Of a stretch of DNA of 5,497 nucleotides, positions 1 to 5,497 are shown one piece after another (the stretch's first letter is position 1; each line of letters begins with the position of its first letter). This DNA is from Cryomorphaceae bacterium. Its GTDB lineage: Bacteria > Bacteroidota > Bacteroidia > Flavobacteriales > Schleiferiaceae. Below the pieces are notes generated by a model. It saw nothing but the letters and a program-made list of their open reading frames with translations. It made no database searches and was not told the origin of the DNA. Location of the stretch: contig DMQR01000197.1 of the NCBI GenBank assembly GCA_003455605.1, positions 1 through 5,497 of the forward strand, given 5' to 3'. Made by a program: the position numbers and the translations under genes.

Positions 1-546
1 CTCCCAACCGCGGGCCGGGCCGTAGGTTTCAAAAGCGCTGTGTAAGGCAGTGAATTCTTCACGGATTTGGGCGTGATCGTCGGTAAATGTGGCCATGCCC
101 ATCAACCCGCGAACACGGACGTTCGGGTATTGTCCCAACGTTTCTACGATCTGCGCAAGCTCGTCCATATCAAAACCAAATTTGGTATCCTCTTGGGCAA
201 TGTGAACCTGCAACGTACAATCAATAACGCGTCCCACCTTCGCGGCCTCTTTATTTAGGCCAGCTAAGACTTTTGGTCGGTCCACCCCGTGAACGAGATG
301 TACAAAGGGGGCTATGTATTTGATTTTATTGGTCTGAATATGACCGATCATATGCCAATGGATATCCTTAGGCATTACCTCATACTTCTGCACCATCTCT
401 TGGATTTTATTCTCCCCAAAATGGCGCTGATTCGCGTTGTAAGCTTCCATAAGCAACTCCACCGGCTTGGTCTTGCTGACCGCGATGAGTGTGGCTTTAG
501 GGCCAATTTTAGTATGTAAATACTCTAATGATTGTGCTATGGTCAT
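1..546 (-). CDS. yggS: YggS/PLPBP-family pyridoxal phosphate homeostasis protein (3' end cut by window edge)
   Basis: This is a cytosolic PLP-binding protein of the YggS/PROSC family: a single alanine-racemase-like barrel that carries PLP but has no known catalytic activity and affects vitamin B6 and amino-acid homeostasis. The first 182 codons are present and read into the left edge. Visible family motifs are LIAVSKTKP (residues 20-28, with K25 the expected PLP Schiff-base lysine), HFGENKIQE (42-50), WHMIGHIQTNKIK (64-76), QEDTKFGF (118-125) and VRGLMGMATF (145-154). The missing C-terminus should hold the phosphate-binding SMGMS region; the family is usually about 220-235 residues. The ATG at 546 overlaps the stop of the upstream DUF1015 gene as ATGA, so translation is probably coupled, and no separate promoter or Shine-Dalgarno sequence is seen. 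Family assignment is secure; its role here as PLP supply for SerC is inference. Confidence 0.95.
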   Translation of the reverse strand, partial: MTIAQSLEYLHTKIGPKATLIAVSKTKPVELLMEAYNANQRHFGENKIQEMVQKYEVMPKDIHWHMIGHIQTNKIKYIAPFVHLVHGVDRPKVLAGLNKEAAKVGRVIDCTLQVHIAQEDTKFGFDMDELAQIVETLGQYPNVRVRGLMGMATFTDDHAQIREEFTALHSAFETYGPARGWE

Positions 547-1712
547 TTGAACACATGAAGCAATAAACCGCTTCGTAGTTTAGGCTCAATATACGTGCTC
601 TTTGGAGGCATTGACCCCCTATTCTCAGCTATTTCTTTCAATAGTTTTACACTAACTGGTGGCAACCTGAACCCTAGATTATACCCCCGTTTTCTCATCG
701 CGCCGCTCCTATCAGCCTCGCTCTGTCGCACGTAACTCAACCTGCTATCGTTACGCTCATCATGCACCTCAAACAAGGGCTTCAAAATACTGTCTAGTAA
801 TAACTGCGTGGCCAATACCTCATCTACCTCCTTATCCTTATGAATCAAGCCGTACCATCGGCCTTCCCAGTACATTTCGAAATTATGCTCGCCAAGCTCT
901 GAGCTTGGCCCTTCGAGCGGTACCACTGAATATTCAGCGTCTAAATCATTCAAATCAAAAACTCGGTCTTCTAACTTCATCCAGCGCTCAAAGGCTTGTA
1001 TGCTCAGCTGTTTTTCACTCATGAACATGCATAAAACCCCCTGGGCCAATGGATTATCCGGCCTGCCCTCAGCTACCCTCACCGAAGAGGCTAACCTGTG
1101 GTGCCCGTCGGCAATATATTTGGCGCCTGCCTTGGTAAAAAACTCTTGCAGCACAACTACCCATTTCTCGGGCACAGGCCACAGTTGGTGTAAATAGCGA
1201 TCTGTGGAGGAAAATTCATATTCCGGACGGTCATCCTGAACCTCAGCCAAACACCGTTCGTAGGCCTCGTTTACCGAACCGAAAACGAGTACTGGCTCGG
1301 CTTGGAATCCCGTGGTATCAAGATATTTCTCAAAGAGCTTTTCCCTACGTTCCAATGTTTTCTCGTGTGGTAATGTCTTGCCTTGGGCCACACTATCCGC
1401 ATCCAACAAACCGATTACCCCTAGGAATTCATGAGTCGGTGTCTTTTGACGGTATAAATAATAGGTGGCCAATTCTTCCTGCAAGAACACCCCTTCCTGA
1501 ATAAAAAAATCAAATCGCTCACGCACCGCCTCAAAACGACGTTCGTAACTCGCCTCAGGCAAAGCACTGGGATTGATGACGTGCAAGAAGGTATATGGGT
1601 TGTTTTCAAGCTTATCTTCAAGCTCGTAAGGCTCGTAGCTGATGTACGAACGTGTTGCAACCAAATACGCCTTGTCCCGCGTAGGACGTGTGGCTTTGAA
1701 GGGATGTAACAT
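543..1712 (-). CDS. DUF1015-family protein, possible serine/phosphoserine-metabolism enzyme
   Basis: This is a 389-residue protein of the DUF1015 family (COG4198), with no experimentally established function that I know of. Its length is normal for the family. Motifs seen are an N-terminal HPFKATRPTRDKAYLVATRS (residues 3-22), NNPYTFLHVINP (37-48), PHEKTLERRE (115-124), YIADGHHRLASS (199-210) and a conserved C-terminal tail MPPKSTYIEPKLRSGL (368-383). There is no signal peptide or membrane segment, so it should be cytosolic. The ADGHHR motif resembles the active-site loop of ParB/sulfiredoxin-fold proteins, a fold that includes free-serine kinases (SerK, SbnI); this link is from memory and not tested. 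It follows serA on the same strand, but a terminator lies between them, and it overlaps yggS by four bases. The ATG at 1712 is the first in-frame start and matches the family N-terminus. No good Shine-Dalgarno sequence is seen; a GGAGGG at 1733-1738 is too far away. Family assignment is strong; function is open. Confidence 0.93.
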   Translation of the reverse strand: MLHPFKATRPTRDKAYLVATRSYISYEPYELEDKLENNPYTFLHVINPSALPEASYERRFEAVRERFDFFIQEGVFLQEELATYYLYRQKTPTHEFLGVIGLLDADSVAQGKTLPHEKTLERREKLFEKYLDTTGFQAEPVLVFGSVNEAYERCLAEVQDDRPEYEFSSTDRYLHQLWPVPEKWVVVLQEFFTKAGAKYIADGHHRLASSVRVAEGRPDNPLAQGVLCMFMSEKQLSIQAFERWMKLEDRVFDLNDLDAEYSVVPLEGPSSELGEHNFEMYWEGRWYGLIHKDKEVDEVLATQLLLDSILKPLFEVHDERNDSRLSYVRQSEADRSGAMRKRGYNLGFRLPPVSVKLLKEIAENRGSMPPKSTYIEPKLRSGLLLHVFK

Positions 1713-1769
1713 GTTGGTGGTTCTCTTTGGGTCCCTCCAAGGTACGCCGACCGGACAACATTCCCCAAC

Positions 1770-1798
1770 AAAAAAGCCCCGCTCCGCGGGGCTTTTTT
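1770..1798. terminator. Bidirectional intrinsic terminator between serA and the DUF1015 gene
   Basis: A perfect 7-bp GC stem, GCCCCGC (1776-1782) and GCGGGGC (1786-1792), encloses a 3-base loop TCC. It is flanked by A6 (1770-1775) and T6 (1793-1798), which extend the pairing and give a U-tract when read from either strand. On the minus strand it lies about 21 bases after the serA stop and should end the serC-serA transcript. Both flanking genes point the same way, so only the minus-strand activity has an obvious use. It leaves 57 bases between its distal edge and the DUF1015 start. Confidence 0.9.
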
Positions 1799-1819
1799 AA
1801 GAATCCTAAAATTTTTCCC

Positions 1820-2770
1820 TTATGCTTCGCCTGCCAGGGCGTCGATGTGCGCCGCAAGTTCAGTTCCGATGCGGTCTTGTGCCTCACTTGTTGCAGCACC
1901 AATATGTGGTGTCAAGCTGATCTTTCCGTTCATCAACACCTTAATGGCTGGGGTTGGCTCGTTTTCGAACACATCCAATCCAGCACCGGCAACCTTGCCG
2001 CTTTCTAGGGCATCCAACAACGCCTCTTCATTGATCACACCTCCACGAGCTGCGTTCAATAAGAATACGCCGTCCTTCATCTTGGCCAGTTCTGCCTCAC
2101 CGATGAGATCCCCACCTGGTACGTGCAGTGAGATGAAATCACTCTCTGCCAACACGCCTTCGAATCCTATGTTCTTACACGTGAAGGTCGCAGATTGTCC
2201 GTCGAAGAAGTCTAGGCTTACCTCCACATCGTCATTGTGCATCTCCGAAAAAATCACGCGCATACCGGCACCAATGGCAAGTTTCGCTAGGGCCTGACCG
2301 ATGCGACCAAAGCCTATAATACCAAGCGTGCGGCCTCTTAGCTCTACACCCTTGGCATACGCCTTTTTCAATGCTGCGAACTGTGTGTCACCGTCCAGTG
2401 GCATTTGACGGTTCGAATCGTGCATGAATCTGACCAAAGAACGCATGTGCGCCATGACTAATTCTGCTACAGAATCTGATGAAGCTGCAGGCGTATTGAA
2501 CACCTTCAGCCCTTTGTTACGAGCGTACGCTACATCGATGTTGTCCATCCCTACACCCCCACGGCCGATCCCCTTAATTGAAGGGCAAGCATCAATCAAG
2601 GCTTGACGCACTGTGGTCGCTGAGCGAACCAAAATCACATCTACCTGGTGTTCGTTAATGTAGTTTTCTAGTTGGTCCTGAGCCACCTTCGTAGTGATCA
2701 GTTCGTGGCCAGAGGCCTCAATGGCCGCTGCGCCTGATGCAGAAATACCGTCGTTTGCTAAGACTTTCAT
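1820..2770 (-). CDS. serA: D-3-phosphoglycerate dehydrogenase (D-2-hydroxyacid dehydrogenase, short form)
   Basis: This enzyme oxidises 3-phosphoglycerate to 3-phosphohydroxypyruvate with NAD+, the first step of serine synthesis in the cytosol. The 316-residue protein has the D-2-hydroxyacid dehydrogenase layout: substrate-domain motif [12 protein letters not shown] (68-79), Rossmann motif GFGRIG (153-158), and catalytic residues R242 (in NAARGG), E271 (in FENEP) and H289 (in TPHIGAAT). A LDFFDGQ segment (186-192) fits the variant I remember from Flavobacteria. It ends soon after the catalytic histidine region, with no regulatory ACT domain, so serine feedback through ACT is not expected. The start was set at the ATG at 2770: it overlaps the serC stop as ATGA and gives the family N-terminus [11 protein letters not shown] start 10 codons upstream at 2800 lies inside serC and has no homology support. 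A TAA stop at 1822-1820 precedes a strong terminator. The serC linkage separates it from other 2-hydroxyacid dehydrogenases, though substrate is inferred. Confidence 0.95.
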   Translation of the reverse strand: MKVLANDGISASGAAAIEASGHELITTKVAQDQLENYINEHQVDVILVRSATTVRQALIDACPSIKGIGRGGVGMDNIDVAYARNKGLKVFNTPAASSDSVAELVMAHMRSLVRFMHDSNRQMPLDGDTQFAALKKAYAKGVELRGRTLGIIGFGRIGQALAKLAIGAGMRVIFSEMHNDDVEVSLDFFDGQSATFTCKNIGFEGVLAESDFISLHVPGGDLIGEAELAKMKDGVFLLNAARGGVINEEALLDALESGKVAGAGLDVFENEPTPAIKVLMNGKISLTPHIGAATSEAQDRIGTELAAHIDALAGEA

Positions 2771-3840
2771 GCGTGTTGTTTTTCTAATTCTTTCATACAA
2801 TCTACCAATGCCTGGACGCTATCTAGGTCCATGGCATTGTACATGGAAGCGCGGTAACCACCCACAGAGCGGTGTCCGTTGATTCCACTAATGTTTGCCG
2901 CCTTCCAAAGCGCGTCGAACGCCTCTTTGTGTGCCGCCTCGTCCTTCAGAAGAAAACATGCGTTCATATTCGAGCGATCCTCAACGGCTGCCGTACCTAC
3001 GAACAATGGGTTGCGATCTATTTCACCGTAAATCAAATCCGCTTTGGCCCTATTGCGAGCGGCAATGGCTTCAACACCACCCATCTCCTTCAACCAACGC
3101 AAGGTCAACATGCTTACATACACAGAGAATACCGGAGGCGTGTTGAACATGCTCTCTTTCTCAATGTGCGTGGTGTACTTCAACATGGTTGGGATGTAAC
3201 GTCCAGATTTCCCGAGGGCGTCCTTGCGCACAATCACCAAAGTCGCTCCCGCAGGGCCCAAGTTTTTCTGTGCTCCTGCGTAAATCAAATCGAATTTGCT
3301 CACATCCACCGGACGAGAGAAAATATCCGAGCTCATATCACAAATCACTGGAACGTCTGTTTCTGGGAACGACTTCATCTGTGTTCCGTAGATGGTATTG
3401 TTCGACGTACAGTGGAAGTAATCCGCCGAAGGATCGATGCTGTACCCTTTTGGAATAAAGTTGTAGTTCGCCTCCTTAGAAGAAGCAATAGCCGCTGCAC
3501 TACCTAATCCTTCTCCCTCTTTCAAAGCCTTGCTTGCCCAAGCACCCGTATCGAGGTATTGTGCTTTACCGGTTTCCGTCAAGAAATTATACGCTAACAT
3601 CGCAAACTGCAAGGAAGCACCCCCTTGAAGGAAGATTACCTCGTGTGTATCTGGCACGTTCAAGGTTTCTTTGACTAAGGCGACCGCCTCGTCCATCACG
3701 GCAACAAAATTCTTGCTGCGGTGTGAGATTTCAATAACAGACAACCCTAGTCCGTCAAAATCTAATAGTGCTTTTGAAGCTTCTTCAAACACTTGGCCGG
3801 GAAGAATACATGGACCAGCGGAAAAATTGTGCGTTTTCAT
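2767..3840 (-). CDS. serC: Phosphoserine aminotransferase (3-phosphoserine/phosphohydroxythreonine transaminase)
   Basis: This PLP enzyme transfers the amino group of glutamate to 3-phosphohydroxypyruvate, giving phosphoserine and 2-oxoglutarate. In bacteria with the DXP-dependent route it can also act in vitamin B6 synthesis (PdxF). The 357-residue length is normal for the class-V aminotransferase SerC family. Visible are [11 protein letters not shown] (4-14), EISHRS (37-42), [10 protein letters not shown] (70-79), CDMSSD (167-172, with D168 placed to contact the PLP ring), [12 protein letters not shown] (187-198, with K192 the Schiff-base lysine) and [15 protein letters not shown] (322-336). 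R41, H323, R324 and R330 match the E. coli substrate-binding pattern. The ATG at 3840 is the only reasonable start, because an in-frame TAA lies at 3852-3850. The stop overlaps the serA start by four bases. A -7 promoter box sits just upstream, and the gene faces pruA divergently. All key residues are present. Confidence 0.97.
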   Translation of the reverse strand: MKTHNFSAGPCILPGQVFEEASKALLDFDGLGLSVIEISHRSKNFVAVMDEAVALVKETLNVPDTHEVIFLQGGASLQFAMLAYNFLTETGKAQYLDTGAWASKALKEGEGLGSAAAIASSKEANYNFIPKGYSIDPSADYFHCTSNNTIYGTQMKSFPETDVPVICDMSSDIFSRPVDVSKFDLIYAGAQKNLGPAGATLVIVRKDALGKSGRYIPTMLKYTTHIEKESMFNTPPVFSVYVSMLTLRWLKEMGGVEAIAARNRAKADLIYGEIDRNPLFVGTAAVEDRSNMNACFLLKDEAAHKEAFDALWKAANISGINGHRSVGGYRASMYNAMDLDSVQALVDCMKELEKQHA

Positions 3841-3861
3841 ACGAGCAATTTAAGTGAGCGA

Positions 3862-3869
3862 CAAAGGTA
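3862..3869 (-). promoter_or_regulatory. Putative Bacteroidota -7 promoter box for serC-serA
   Basis: Read on the minus strand this is TACCTTTG, a perfect match to the Bacteroidota sigma-A -7 consensus TAnnTTTG. It lies 21 bases upstream of the serC ATG, implying a transcription start around 3857 and a short leader of roughly 15-20 bases. No convincing TTTG -33 element is found at the usual spacing, where an 8-bp palindrome CCTTAAGG (3883-3890) sits close by. It is one of only two TAnnTTTG matches on either strand of the divergent spacer. Confidence 0.55.
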
Positions 3870-3995
3870 AAATGTCTACCTACCTTAAGGCGTAATTGGT
3901 GCAAAAAGTTTAGATGATTTTTAATGGGTAATCAACAATTGGCCCCTTCCCTTACAAACGTGTCAATAGTTACGGCTTTTCCGCTTCATACACCT

Positions 3996-4003
3996 TAACT
4001 TTG
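3996..4003 (+). promoter_or_regulatory. Putative Bacteroidota -7 promoter box for pruA
   Basis: TAACTTTG matches the Bacteroidota -7 consensus TAnnTTTG exactly. It lies 30 bases before the pruA ATG, implying a transcription start near 4008 and a leader of about 25 bases. No clear TTTG -33 element is present about 19 bases upstream. The leader has no Shine-Dalgarno sequence, which is usual in this phylum. Confidence 0.55.
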
Positions 4004-4033
4004 AGGCATTGTTAATAACCAAAATCCCACAAG

Positions 4034-5497
4034 ATGTCGAACGGAATTTTCAATGTACCTGTTGCTGCCAACGAACCTATCTACGATTATGCACCAGGCA
4101 CTCCTGAACGCGAAGCATTATTAGCCTCTTACAAGGCGCAATTCAACGCCCAAGTGGACGTACCTATGTACATCGGCGGCGAAGAAGTTCGCACAGGCAA
4201 CACCGGTAACCTCACCCCTCCGCACGATCACCACCACGTGATCGGCACCTTCCACAAAGGCGATACAAACCACGTGAAGGCAGCCATTGAAGCAGCTTTG
4301 GCAGCGAAAGACCGCTGGTCAAATATGCCTTGGGAACACCGCGCGTCGATTTTCTTGAAAGCCGCAGAACTGATCAGTGGGAAGTACCGCTATAAAATCA
4401 ATGCAGCGACCATGTTGGCGCAAGGCAAGAACTGTTTCCAGAGTGAAATTGATTCGGTATGTGAATTGACCGATTTTCTTCGCTTCAACGTCGAATACAT
4501 GACGCAGATCTACAGCGAACAGCCGGAAAGCTCTCCAGGGGTATGGAACCGGATGGAATACCGTCCGCTAGAAGGTTTCGTTTTCGCCCTTACCCCGTTC
4601 AACTTTACCGCCATCGCCGGAAACCTTCCTTCTTCGGCTGCCTTGATGGGCAACACCATTGTATGGAAACCGGCCAACTCGCAAATCTATTCTGCGAACG
4701 TAGTGATGGAAATCTTCCGCGAGGCGGGTCTACCGGACGGCGTCATCAACCTTGTATATGTTAGTGGCCCAGTAGCCGGTGATGTGATTTTCGAGCACAA
4801 AGATTTCGCAGGTATCCACTTTACGGGATCTACAGGCGTCTTCCAGAATCTTTGGAAAACCATCGGAAATAACATCCATAAATACCGATCGTACCCACGT
4901 ATAGTTGGGGAAACTGGCGGTAAGGACTTCGTCGTAGCACACCCTTCTGCCAAGAGCAAGGAAGTGAGCACTGCCCTCAGCCGCGGTGCCTTCGAATTCC
5001 AAGGACAGAAATGTTCAGCAGCCTCACGTGCCTACATTCCACAGAGCATGTGGCCAGCAGTTAAAGAAGAATTATTGGCCGACCTCGCCACCTTCAAGAT
5101 GGGAACCCCGGAAGATATGAGCAACTTCATCAACGCGGTGATCGACGAGAAGGCCTTCGATAAAATTGCTTCGTACATCGAGTACGTGAAAGAGCAGAGT
5201 GATGCTGAAATCATCGCTGGTGGTGGATACGATAAGAGCAAAGGATACTTCATCGATCCTACAGTAGTGGTGACGACGAATCCTAAGTTCCGCACCATGG
5301 TGGAGGAAATCTTCGGCCCTGTATTGACCATCTATGTCTACGCTGATGCGGATTGGGACAGCATGCTTGACTTAGTGGACAGCACCTCTGAATATGCGTT
5401 GACCGGGTCCATTTTCTCAGGCGATCGGTACATGGCTATTGAAGCGACCAACAGATTAGAGAATGCTGCCGGTAACTTCTACATCAACGACAAGCCA
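4034..5497 (+). CDS. pruA: L-glutamate gamma-semialdehyde (1-pyrroline-5-carboxylate) dehydrogenase, 3' end cut by window edge
   Basis: This aldehyde dehydrogenase oxidises glutamate-5-semialdehyde, in equilibrium with pyrroline-5-carboxylate, to glutamate with NAD+; it is the second step of proline catabolism. 488 codons are open to the right edge with no stop. The family form in Bacteroidota is about 540 residues, so roughly 50 are missing. Motifs are the N-terminus NGIFNVPV (3-10), LTPFNF (186-191, with N190 the oxyanion-hole asparagine), WKPANS (211-216, K212 for NAD binding), HFTGST (262-267), GETGGKD (292-298, E293) and GQKCSAASRAYIP (324-336, with C327 the catalytic cysteine), then EEIFGPVL (424-431). 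It is a stand-alone dehydrogenase, not a PutA fusion, since no proline dehydrogenase domain precedes it. The ATG at 4034 is the first start after an in-frame TAA at 4016-4018. It is divergent from serC and has its own -7 box. The proline dehydrogenase partner is not in the window. Confidence 0.96.
   Translation, partial: MSNGIFNVPVAANEPIYDYAPGTPEREALLASYKAQFNAQVDVPMYIGGEEVRTGNTGNLTPPHDHHHVIGTFHKGDTNHVKAAIEAALAAKDRWSNMPWEHRASIFLKAAELISGKYRYKINAATMLAQGKNCFQSEIDSVCELTDFLRFNVEYMTQIYSEQPESSPGVWNRMEYRPLEGFVFALTPFNFTAIAGNLPSSAALMGNTIVWKPANSQIYSANVVMEIFREAGLPDGVINLVYVSGPVAGDVIFEHKDFAGIHFTGSTGVFQNLWKTIGNNIHKYRSYPRIVGETGGKDFVVAHPSAKSKEVSTALSRGAFEFQGQKCSAASRAYIPQSMWPAVKEELLADLATFKMGTPEDMSNFINAVIDEKAFDKIASYIEYVKEQSDAEIIAGGGYDKSKGYFIDPTVVVTTNPKFRTMVEEIFGPVLTIYVYADADWDSMLDLVDSTSEYALTGSIFSGDRYMAIEATNRLENAAGNFYINDKP

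Noticed and set aside
67..519. Two short plus-strand open frames (67-258 and 289-519)
   Set aside because: Both are antisense to yggS, whose motifs run unbroken through the region.
1737..1770. Possible DUF1015 promoter on the minus strand (TGTTG at 1770-1766, TACCTTGG at 1744-1737)
   Set aside because: The -7 candidate deviates from TAnnTTTG, the spacer of 21 is off the usual 19, and the -33 candidate touches the terminator A-tract. Too weak to annotate.
1618..1902. A minus-strand open frame spanning the terminator, the serA 3' end and the DUF1015 5' end
   Set aside because: It crosses an intrinsic terminator and is out of frame with two well-supported genes; its product has no motifs.
1845..2297. 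A 150-codon plus-strand open frame antisense to serA
   Set aside because: The serA frame has every catalytic motif across this region; the antisense product is rich in Ser, Pro and Ala with no family resemblance.
2872..3507. A 211-codon plus-strand open frame antisense to serC
   Set aside because: It overlaps the fully conserved serC coding frame, shows no recognisable motifs and has a composition typical of an antisense shadow.
4687..5331. Minus-strand open frames antisense to pruA
   Set aside because: The plus-strand aldehyde dehydrogenase motifs, including the catalytic Glu and Cys, cover this region in a single continuous frame.
1..5497. Search for mobile elements, CRISPR repeats, tRNA genes or a defence system
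   Set aside because: No transposase, integrase, repeat array, tRNA-like sequence or defence-gene motif was seen; the window is almost fully covered by core metabolic genes.

Overview
The window looks like chromosomal DNA from a member of the phylum Bacteroidota, probably close to the Flavobacteriales. Three things support this. The protein variants are of the Bacteroidota type: a SerA without an ACT domain that carries an EFFDG-like insert (LDFFDG here), a SerC with GGASLQF, and a PruA that begins with NGIFNVPV. The two divergent promoters each have the Bacteroidota -7 box TAnnTTTG. The gene starts have no clear Shine-Dalgarno sequence. The assignment rests on remembered family features, not on a database search.

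Layout. Positions 1-3840 hold four genes on the minus strand, in transcription order serC (3840-2767), serA (2770-1820), a DUF1015-family gene (1712-543) and yggS (546 to beyond position 1, cut by the window edge). serC/serA and DUF1015/yggS are each joined by a 4-base ATGA stop/start overlap. A strong bidirectional hairpin terminator at 1770-1798 lies between serA and the DUF1015 gene and splits the cluster into two pairs. From 4034 to the right edge runs pruA on the plus strand, also cut by the window. A 193-bp divergent spacer (3841-4033) carries one promoter candidate for each direction.

How the genes fit together. SerA oxidises 3-phosphoglycerate to 3-phosphohydroxypyruvate. SerC then transaminates that with glutamate to phosphoserine. 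The last step, phosphoserine to serine, normally needs SerB, and none is visible here. The DUF1015 protein has unknown function but has an ADGHHR motif and sits beside serA/serC, so it is the best candidate in the window for an unassigned role in serine or phosphoserine metabolism. YggS binds and manages pyridoxal phosphate, the SerC cofactor. PruA, transcribed away from the cluster, produces glutamate from proline-derived glutamate semialdehyde, and glutamate is the SerC amino donor. No mobile element, CRISPR array, tRNA, rRNA or large repeat was seen. This is mostly core metabolism, and the main open question is the DUF1015 protein.
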